Below are positions 6,873 through 11,752 of a stretch of DNA of 11,752 nucleotides, piece after piece. A program made the position numbers and the translations under genes. The stretch comes from Thermotogae bacterium (GTDB taxonomy: Bacteria; Thermotogota; Thermotogae; Petrotogales; Kosmotogaceae). Below the pieces are notes generated by a model that saw only the letters and a list, made by a program, of their open reading frames with translations, was not told the origin of the DNA and did no database searches. How positions within the stretch are numbered: the stretch's first letter is position 1; each line of letters opens with the position of its first letter. The DNA lies in assembly GCA_003643975.1 (NCBI GenBank), contig QNAR01000032.1, positions 1 to 11,752 on the forward strand. Direction: 5' to 3'.

Positions 6873-6891
6873 AGAGTACCCCAGCTTTTTT
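6854..6891. terminator. Bidirectional intrinsic terminator inside two convergent coding ends
   Basis: AAAAGCTGGGG (6854-6864) pairs perfectly with CCCCAGCTTTT (6879-6889) over 11 bp around a 14-base loop, with six T (6886-6891) on the plus strand and an A-run giving TTTTATT on the minus strand. The loop contains both stop codons, so the left arm codes for the kinase C-terminus and the right arm for the KKLG of the regulator. Confidence 0.9.
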
Positions 6892-7616
6892 GAAATGTCG
6901 CTGGCTGCTTTGAAAAGAAGAGGGGTGTATTTTTTCATTTTTTCTTCGGTCATTCTCACTGCGGGGCCAGAAACACTGATCGAAGCAATAACTTCACCTT
7001 TTCTATCAAAAACAGGTGCACCTATGCAATGGATGCCTTCTTCGTGCTCGCCAAGATCTTGAGCCAACCCTTCTTTTTTGATTTTCTTCAGCTCGGTTTT
7101 TAGTTTTTCTTTGCTGGTAATGGTCCTTTTTGTAAATGGATGCAAGCTGACTTCTGAGATAATTTTATTTTGTTTCTCTAAAGGTAAGAACGCCAGAATT
7201 GCTTTTCCAATAGCGGTGCAATGAACCGGTGCGCGTTTTCCTATCCACACTTTCAATCTGAGGGAATGAGCGCTTTCGAGGCCTTCTATTGACACCACTT
7301 CATTTCCATCCAAAATGCCAAGGTGAATCGATTCACCTGTCTGTTGCTGAAGCCAGTCAAGGTAGGGAAATGCGATGTCTCTCAACTCCATTGATGCCAG
7401 ATAGATGCTTCCCAATTCAAAAAGCTTGACTCCAATTTTATATCGCATCGTTTTTGGATTTTTGCTGAGGATGTTGTGTTTTACCATTGCCTCCACTATG
7501 CGATACACAGTGGGCTTTGGCAAACCCGTTTTTTTAACAAGCTCGCTAAGATTTAGTTCGGGTTTTTCAGCGCTGAAAGCTTCAAGAATATTTATAAATC
7601 GTTCCAGAGATTGCAA
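6867..7616 (-). CDS. IclR-family transcriptional regulator
   Basis: DNA-binding regulator with an N-terminal winged helix-turn-helix (about residues 1-65, including LNLSELVKKTGLPKPTVYRIVEA split across the recognition region) and a C-terminal IclR effector domain. That domain shows the conserved HCTAIGKAILAFLP (132-145), EEGIHCIGAPVFD (192-204) and ASISVSGPAVRM (211-222). IclR proteins commonly bind small acids or sugar acids; KdgR, the 2-keto-3-deoxygluconate sensor, is one. The start is taken as TTG 7616 (249 residues, MQSLERFINILEAF) because GAGGTGG is spaced five bases ahead of it; a GTG at 7625 lies inside that ribosome binding site. It begins about 25 bases after the dctM stop, so it is probably the last gene of the TRAP operon, an unusual position since IclR genes are often divergent. 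Likely controls the adjoining sugar operons. Confidence 0.92.
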   Translation of the reverse strand: MQSLERFINILEAFSAEKPELNLSELVKKTGLPKPTVYRIVEAMVKHNILSKNPKTMRYKIGVKLFELGSIYLASMELRDIAFPYLDWLQQQTGESIHLGILDGNEVVSIEGLESAHSLRLKVWIGKRAPVHCTAIGKAILAFLPLEKQNKIISEVSLHPFTKRTITSKEKLKTELKKIKKEGLAQDLGEHEEGIHCIGAPVFDRKGEVIASISVSGPAVRMTEEKMKKYTPLLFKAASDISKKLGYSS

Positions 7617-7642
7617 AAATACCACCTCATACTCATAAATGA

Positions 7643-8938
7643 TTAACCTCTATAACCGAAGAGCCTTGGTATAAACAGGACAAAACTCGGCCAATATGTA
7701 ATTATCAACAGAGCGAGAACCTCAAGAGGTATCCAATATTTTAACATCTCCTTGAAAACCTTTCCAACAGGTGTTCCACTAATAGCGCTTGTGATATATC
7801 CTGTTTGGCCATAAGGTGGTGTATCAAGCGCGAGCATGAGATTCAAAGTTGTAACCACGCCAAAATGCACGAGGTCGATGCCAACAGCCTGCACAAGCGG
7901 CAGGAGCATGGGAATCACAACAAGCTGAATAACCGAGACGTCTATAAACATGCCAAGAATGAAATAGAGCACATTTGCACTCATCAATAAGAGCCATTTG
8001 CTATTCAACAATCCCCATTTCATAAACGTTGATGTTATCAATGCTGGGACCTGCTCTCTTGACATCACATAGCTAACAACGAAGGCGGCAGCGATCATAA
8101 AACTTATATATCCTATATTCATAACAGTTTTAATCAGTATTTTGTAGAGCTTTTTGAGGCCGAGAGTTTTGTATATGAAGAAACTCACCAGTATCACATA
8201 ACCTACTACAACAGCAGCAGCTTCTGTGGGGGTGAAGATGCCCCCATAGATTCCCACAAGAAGTATTACCGGAGCGAGAAGTCCGGGAAATGATCTTATG
8301 AATCCGCTTAATAATGTCCTGAAAGGGGTCTTTACGCCCTTTGGATACTTTCTCTTTTTCGAAAGGTAGAATACCATGAGCATTTCAAGTGCGCCGAGAA
8401 AAAGTCCGGGCAGAAAACCGGCAAGAAATAGATAGCCTAAAGAAGCGCCAGTAAGCATAGCATAAATGACCATGGGAATACTTGGGGGAATAACAGGAGA
8501 AATAGTTGCCGATGCGCATGTTACCGCACAAGCGAAGGGACCATCGTAGCCGTCATCTAACATGGCTTTGATTTCAATATTTCCGATGCCTGCAACATCA
8601 GCTATTTCAGACCCGCTAATTCCGGCAAAAATTATGCTTGTGACTATGTTAGCATAACCAAGTCCTCCTCTTACGGGTCCCATAGCCTTTTTTACAAAAT
8701 CAAAGATTTTGTCTGTAATTTCTGAATCGTTCATAATGTTAGAAGCCAAAATAAACAACGGCACTGCCAAAAGAACGTCTTTTGCCTGTAATTGTATGGC
8801 CATGATGTCGGTGAGTGTTGATAGATTTATTCCGCTGGTGATAAAGTAAGCAATTCCGCCCATTATCATGCCAAAAGCTATGGGATATCCCAACGCAAAA
8901 ACCGCTCCAAATATAATGAGAAACAGCACTATTCCCAT
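7643..8938 (-). CDS. dctM: TRAP transporter large permease subunit (DctM)
   Basis: Large membrane subunit of a tripartite ATP-independent periplasmic transporter, the sodium-gradient-driven translocation channel. The 431-residue product is hydrophobic throughout, with about twelve membrane segments or hairpins. It carries typical DctM stretches: GGLGYANIVTSIIFAGISGSEIADVA, CAVTCASATISPVIPPSIPMVIYAM (each split over about residues 95-165), LPGLFLGALEMLMVF, and FTPTEAAAVVVGYV. Near the C-terminus it reads LALDTPPYGQTGYITSAISG, where TPPVG-type sequences are more usual. ATG 8938 overlaps the dctQ end by 10 bp, and GGAGGAG inside dctQ serves as its ribosome binding site, as is common for coupled DctQ/DctM. 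Family assignment is secure; the ligand is set by DctP, not by this subunit. Confidence 0.95.
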   Translation of the reverse strand: MGIVLFLIIFGAVFALGYPIAFGMIMGGIAYFITSGINLSTLTDIMAIQLQAKDVLLAVPLFILASNIMNDSEITDKIFDFVKKAMGPVRGGLGYANIVTSIIFAGISGSEIADVAGIGNIEIKAMLDDGYDGPFACAVTCASATISPVIPPSIPMVIYAMLTGASLGYLFLAGFLPGLFLGALEMLMVFYLSKKRKYPKGVKTPFRTLLSGFIRSFPGLLAPVILLVGIYGGIFTPTEAAAVVVGYVILVSFFIYKTLGLKKLYKILIKTVMNIGYISFMIAAAFVVSYVMSREQVPALITSTFMKWGLLNSKWLLLMSANVLYFILGMFIDVSVIQLVVIPMLLPLVQAVGIDLVHFGVVTTLNLMLALDTPPYGQTGYITSAISGTPVGKVFKEMLKYWIPLEVLALLIITYWPSFVLFIPRLFGYRG

Positions 8939-9438
8939 GGCTTCTCCTCCATTTCACTTGCTTTTCCGGTTATGAGTTCTTTCAACCCTCTGTATATCCA
9001 TACGGAATTGTGTAAAAGAATGAGGAAGATGAATATGGGAAAACACAGGATGAGATAGGTCCACGGAATTCTAAGCACATCGGACCTCAGGAATTTATAC
9101 CAGCCGAAGTTCTCCAAAACAGGAAAAAGCGCAATAAACATACCCACATTGAAGATAATATCCATAATAAGCTCGATAACTAACTGGGCTTTTCTGGGAA
9201 GTTTTTCGTATAGTATGTTAAAACGTATGTGAGCTCTGTACCTTCTTGCAAGTGGGGCACCGAGAAAAACCACCCATATAAAAGAATATCCCGAGATTTC
9301 AAATAGGGCGGGAGAAGGATAATTGAAAACATATCTCAAAATTACCTGAAGGAACATGCTTAAAAAAAGCGTGAACAATATTATGGAGGCAAAATGTACT
9401 TCTACAAGGTCTATTAGCCAGAGGAACAGCTTCTTCAT
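8929..9438 (-). CDS. dctQ: TRAP transporter small permease subunit (DctQ)
   Basis: Small membrane subunit of the TRAP transporter, which scaffolds DctM in the inner membrane. The 169-residue product has four predicted hydrophobic segments (about residues 13-35, 45-65, 88-108 and 122-147). It carries the DctQ-type stretch FLQVILRYVFNYPSPALFEISG (around 29-50, split here as MFLQVILRYVF and NYPSPALFEISG) and GAPLARRYRAHIRFNILYEKLP, in which an Arg-rich loop and His follow TM2. ATG 9438 is preceded by GAGGTGATC. It overlaps dctM by 10 bp and is separated from dctP by 55 bp containing a strong hairpin. Sequence divergence is high in this family, but topology and context make the call firm. Confidence 0.92.
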   Translation of the reverse strand: MKKLFLWLIDLVEVHFASIILFTLFLSMFLQVILRYVFNYPSPALFEISGYSFIWVVFLGAPLARRYRAHIRFNILYEKLPRKAQLVIELIMDIIFNVGMFIALFPVLENFGWYKFLRSDVLRIPWTYLILCFPIFIFLILLHNSVWIYRGLKELITGKASEMEEKPWE

Positions 9439-9462
9439 GTGATCACCTCAGCAATGATAAAT

Positions 9463-9483
9463 GGGCCCGCCAGAGACGGGCCC
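9463..9483 (-). promoter_or_regulatory. Intra-operon hairpin between dctP and dctQ
   Basis: GGGCCCG and CGGGCCC form a perfect 7-bp all-GC stem around a 7-base loop. On the transcribed strand it is followed by ATTTATCATTG rather than a true T tract. Such a structure after a binding-protein gene can act as a leaky terminator or a 3'-end stabiliser that raises DctP over DctQM. It is too strong and too well placed to be dismissed as chance. Confidence 0.7.
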
Positions 9484-9493
9484 AACTTTTCGT

Positions 9494-10510
9494 CTATTCG
9501 GTGTAGGGATACATCTGAATCTTCTTGTACATACCTTCTCCCCATTTTTTGTCAAATTTCGGCTGCGAGTAGTATTCAGCGGCATGTTTCATAAAGGCAT
9601 CTTTGTCGGGGATTATTATTTCCATGTTGTATTCGTCAACGAATTTACCAAGCAGCTCAGCTTCCTGTTCAAGGACTATGGAGTTCATGTAATAACGAGC
9701 TACCTTCATAGCTTGCTTGATATAGACCCTGTACTTTTCTGGCATGCTTTCCCACAATTTCTCGTTAATAACGGGACAAATGATGCCAATGGAGTGATCG
9801 GTGAGTACTATGTATTTGGTGACTTCCACGAATTTCGCAGCGAGATCTGTTGGCAAGGGATTGTCCTGTCCGTCAATAGTTCCTGTCTTAAGGCCAAGGT
9901 AAACTTCACCAAAGCCCATGGGTGTTGGCATTGCGCCCAAGGCACGTCCCATATCCAGAAATGTTTCATTGTTTGGCATTCTCAACTTAATGCCTTTTAA
10001 GTCTTCTGGTTTTTTCACAGGTCCGGCTTTTGCCGTAAGGTTCAGCTCTCGTGTACCGAGATACCAAACATCGAGGACTCTCAACCCGGATTTTTGAGCA
10101 AGCTTGTCGAAGTATTCCTGGCCTATTGGCCCAAGTAATACAGAATACATGTGGTCAAGATCTCTGAAAACATAGGCTGCTCCAAAGACCCCAAGCTCCG
10201 GCATATTACCAAGGTCGGCAAACCATGAAGGAGCACCGTCACCAGCCATTTCCAGGTCGCCTCGCATCACGGCAAGCAAGGATGTCTTTTGATCCCCAAG
10301 CTGTCCTGAGTGGAATACTTGAACGATAATTTTTCCTCCGCTGAGTTCTCTAACAACATTGGCGAACTTGTGCATGGCAAGTACCTGTGGCTGGGTTGGC
10401 GCAGCAACGGTGTTGAATCTTAGAACATATGTCGGATCTTCTGCAAATATTACGATGCCAAGGAGTATGATTACCACTGTGAACAAAGCTAATTTACTGA
10501 TCTTTAACAT
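9494..10510 (-). CDS. dctP: TRAP transporter substrate-binding protein (DctP)
   Basis: Extracytoplasmic solute receptor of the TRAP system. The 338-residue product begins with a signal peptide (Lys residues, hydrophobic core LALFTVVIILLGIVIF, likely cleavage near residue 23-24). It then shows the DctP fold: GGKIIVQVFHSGQLGDQ (58-74), GDLEMAGDG, LGTRELNLTAKAGPVKKPEDLKG (from 151), KLRMPNN with Arg177 at the position of the conserved carboxylate-binding Arg, and GLKTGTIDGQDNP (206-218). Known TRAP ligands are mostly organic acids, so a carboxylate such as a sugar acid is likely, but the ligand cannot be read directly. ATG 10510 has an excellent AAGGAGGGG ahead of it. It lies between the aldolase gene and dctQ in the operon. 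Confidence 0.95.
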   Translation of the reverse strand: MLKISKLALFTVVIILLGIVIFAEDPTYVLRFNTVAAPTQPQVLAMHKFANVVRELSGGKIIVQVFHSGQLGDQKTSLLAVMRGDLEMAGDGAPSWFADLGNMPELGVFGAAYVFRDLDHMYSVLLGPIGQEYFDKLAQKSGLRVLDVWYLGTRELNLTAKAGPVKKPEDLKGIKLRMPNNETFLDMGRALGAMPTPMGFGEVYLGLKTGTIDGQDNPLPTDLAAKFVEVTKYIVLTDHSIGIICPVINEKLWESMPEKYRVYIKQAMKVARYYMNSIVLEQEAELLGKFVDEYNMEIIIPDKDAFMKHAAEYYSQPKFDKKWGEGMYKKIQMYPYTE

Positions 10511-10551
10511 GCTTTCCCCTCCTTTTCACAAAATTGGGTACTGTAAACTTC

Positions 10552-11469
10552 TTACAATTTCCCAATGATCTTCATAGCCTCCTTTAGCGTATCGATTTCT
10601 TCGGTTGTGAGTTCCATCAATGGCGGTCTTACCCTTGAAACGGGAAGGCCGGATTCCAGTTCAAAAGCTGCCTTAACTGCTGGCAAAGGATTTTCGAGTC
10701 TTCGATTCCTGCCGAAGAATGCACTGAAAAGGGCATAAAGAGACTTAAATAAAGCCACCGCTTCGCTGATTTCACCGGCGAGAAAACTATCTATCAGATC
10801 GTGCATTAAGTCTCCAATTACATGGGATCCGCCGCTGACGACGCCTACGCCACCCTGACTTAAAACTGAAAGTACCATGAGGTCATCTCCGGAATACACT
10901 GTTACCTTTTCCTCAGTGACTTTTATGAACTCCGAAGCTTGAAGGGGATTTAAGCCCGCCTCATCTTTTATGGCGACAATGTTGCTGTGTTTCGCCGCAA
11001 GTGCTGCGAGCGTGTTGGGAGAAATATTCGCACCAGTGAACAGGGGAATATTATAAACCATAACGGGAATAGAAGAGTTTTTAGCCACTTCAGAGAAATG
11101 GTGAAAAATCCCTTCCTGAGTAGGCCTTGAAAAATAGGGTACAATTACCATGGCCGCATCGTAGCCAATGCGTTCGGCTTCCTGAGTTAGCTTAATGGTT
11201 TCCCCGGTAAAGGCTGTGCCCGTGCCGGCTATCAGAGGTACATCATTGCCAATTTCTTCCTTTACGGCTTCGAAAAGCTTCACCCTTTCCTCATAACTGA
11301 AAGTGTAAAACTCTCCATTGGTTCCGGCAATAATGAGAGAATCACAGTATTTCTTATTCACGAGATATCTTGCAACCTTTTTTGCCAGGGTGTAGTCAAT
11401 GCTGTAATCCTCTTTGAACGGTGTACACATGGGAATTAAAACTCTTCCAAACTTTTCAACTACGTTCAT
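10552..11469 (-). CDS. DHDPS/N-acetylneuraminate lyase-family aldolase
   Basis: Class I (Schiff-base) pyruvate-type aldolase of the DapA superfamily, a TIM barrel. The 305-residue product shows GTNGEF (49-54), AGTGTAFTGETIKL, PYFSRPTQEGIF (111-122), Tyr139 in MVYNIPLFTG and the Schiff-base Lys168 in IVAIKDEAG. True DHDPS usually has GTTGES and an Arg in YNVPSRTG; here Thr becomes Asn and the Arg position is Phe. A role in lysine synthesis is therefore unlikely, and cleavage of a 2-oxo (2-keto-3-deoxy or 4-hydroxy) acid to pyruvate plus an aldehyde is more plausible. It is first in an operon with a TRAP transporter and an IclR gene, which supports a catabolic role. ATG 11469 is preferred over GTG 11475 because AGGTGG lies seven bases ahead. 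Precise substrate (KDG-type acid, hydroxyoxoglutarate, sialic acid) unresolved. Confidence 0.88.
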   Translation of the reverse strand: MNVVEKFGRVLIPMCTPFKEDYSIDYTLAKKVARYLVNKKYCDSLIIAGTNGEFYTFSYEERVKLFEAVKEEIGNDVPLIAGTGTAFTGETIKLTQEAERIGYDAAMVIVPYFSRPTQEGIFHHFSEVAKNSSIPVMVYNIPLFTGANISPNTLAALAAKHSNIVAIKDEAGLNPLQASEFIKVTEEKVTVYSGDDLMVLSVLSQGGVGVVSGGSHVIGDLMHDLIDSFLAGEISEAVALFKSLYALFSAFFGRNRRLENPLPAVKAAFELESGLPVSRVRPPLMELTTEEIDTLKEAMKIIGKL

Positions 11470-11494
11470 AATCACCCCACCTTTGTCTCGTTAG

Positions 11495-11539
11495 TTGATA
11501 TAGTGTTTCTTACATTGATATATTAACACTTTTGATTTA
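11495..11539. repeat. Three TTGATATA-like direct repeats over the operon promoter
   Basis: TTGATATA occurs at 11495-11502 and 11515-11522, exactly 20 bp apart, and a one-mismatch copy TTGATTTA at 11532-11539, 17 bp further. They span the region from the start site to the -10/-35 spacer. They could be operator half-sites, though AT-rich sequence makes short repeats common. Confidence 0.5.
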
Positions 11540-11548
11540 GTTAAACAA
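11520..11548 (-). promoter_or_regulatory. Candidate promoter of the aldolase-TRAP-IclR operon
   Basis: On the minus strand TTGTTT (11543-11548) and TAATAT (11520-11525) are 17 bases apart, the optimal spacing for a housekeeping sigma factor. The predicted start near 11513 leaves a leader of about 44 bases. The hexamers match consensus moderately. The site sits among TTGATATA-like repeats and an AGTGTT-N17-AACACT inverted repeat (11502-11530), which suggests regulation, plausibly by the IclR protein encoded at the end of the operon. Confidence 0.5.
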
Positions 11549-11623
11549 AGCTGTTCAGAAGCAATGAGGAAATGTTTGAACGAAATAAAGCGAGTTAATG
11601 TCAAAATTGTAGCTACCACCTCC

Positions 11624-11658
11624 CCAAAATAAAAGCTTCCTCTTCCGAGGAAGCTTTT
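11624..11658 (-). terminator. Strong intrinsic terminator of the right-edge gene
   Basis: AAAAGCTTCCTC (11631-11642) and GAGGAAGCTTTT (11647-11658) form a perfect 12-bp stem with a 4-base loop. On the minus strand the stem is followed by ATTTT, continuing the TTTT of the stem. It lies about 20 bases after the stop of the partial gene at 11678. Plus-strand function is unlikely to matter because no plus-strand gene precedes it. Confidence 0.88.
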
Positions 11659-11677
11659 ACAAAATATCTTAAGTGTT

Positions 11678-11752
11678 TTACCAGTTGATGATATTTTTTA
11701 AGAGTTTTGTGTTTTCAGCTACGTCAATAAAATCATCTCCTGAAAGGTAGCC
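11678..11752 (-). CDS. 3' end of an unidentified protein gene (partial)
   Basis: The minus-strand frame is open from the window edge to a TAA at 11678-11680, giving 24 residues that begin GYLSGDDFIDVAENT and end KLLKNIINW. The terminator hairpin immediately downstream supports a real gene end. The 'N..LL.NIINW' ending recalls the C-termini of some glutamine-amidotransferase-like or DUF4350-type domains, but 24 residues are too few to assign a family. Confidence 0.6.
   Translation of the reverse strand, partial: GYLSGDDFIDVAENTKLLKNIINW

Larger units (their letters stand above)
11470..11677. other. Intergenic region upstream of the aldolase-TRAP-IclR operon
   Basis: This 208-bp stretch holds the operon's promoter and repeats (11495-11548) and the terminator of the gene to the right (11624-11658). 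Between 11550 and 11620 there is AT-rich sequence with a TTGACA on the minus strand (11600-11605) but no matching -10 box, and an 8-bp palindrome GTAGCTAC (11609-11616). Confidence 0.5.

Noticed and set aside
9461..10000. 179-residue plus-strand open frame
   Set aside because: Antisense to dctP; His/Phe/Cys-rich composition typical of a shadow and no family resemblance.
11491..11604. 37-residue minus-strand frame from TTG 11604 with a GGAGGTGG upstream
   Set aside because: It spans the candidate promoter of the TRAP operon, the ribosome binding site is rather far away, and the peptide shows no family features; probably chance.

Overview
The window looks like a chromosomal segment of a Thermotogota bacterium, most likely of the Kosmotoga/Mesotoga kind. 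This is inferred from the trpS-scpA-scpB gene order, a tryptophanyl-tRNA synthetase with the Cys-x22-Cys-x6-Cys-x2-Cys iron-sulfur motif known from Thermotoga maritima, frequent AGA/AGG/ATA codons, and GGAGG/GAGGTG-type ribosome binding sites. No database search was possible, so the genus is a guess.

Left part (1-2941, + strand): a tightly packed housekeeping operon of trpS (5' end cut by the window), scpA, scpB and an RluB/RsuA-type pseudouridine synthase. The genes are 1 bp apart or overlapping, and the last start may be a rare CTG. A convergent intergenic region (2942-3154) with a terminator hairpin, an 18-bp perfect palindrome and a 12-bp tandem repeat separates this operon from a lone minus-strand gene of the LURP-one/YxjI (tubby-like) family (3155-3640).

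Middle (3641-6872): a 330-bp divergent regulatory region, then a + strand two-gene sugar operon. It encodes an L-fucose/D-arabinose isomerase-family enzyme and an FGGY carbohydrate kinase, probably converting an aldose to a ketose and then to a ketose phosphate.

Right part (6867-11469, - strand): a five-gene operon read right to left. It encodes a DHDPS/NAL-family aldolase, a complete TRAP transporter (DctP, DctQ, DctM) and an IclR regulator as the last gene. The promoter lies near 11520-11548 amid three TTGATATA-like repeats. The isomerase-kinase operon and this operon converge on one bidirectional terminator whose stem is coding sequence for both the kinase and the regulator. A stable hairpin between dctP and dctQ probably raises binding protein over permease.

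Together the two operons look like one carbohydrate or sugar-acid utilisation locus: TRAP uptake, cleavage of a 2-oxo acid by the DHDPS-fold aldolase, an isomerase/kinase branch, and IclR control. The substrate cannot be read from the sequence. A minus-strand gene enters at the right edge (11678-11752), with only its last 24 codons visible, followed by a strong terminator. I see no mobile element, CRISPR array, tRNA or rRNA.
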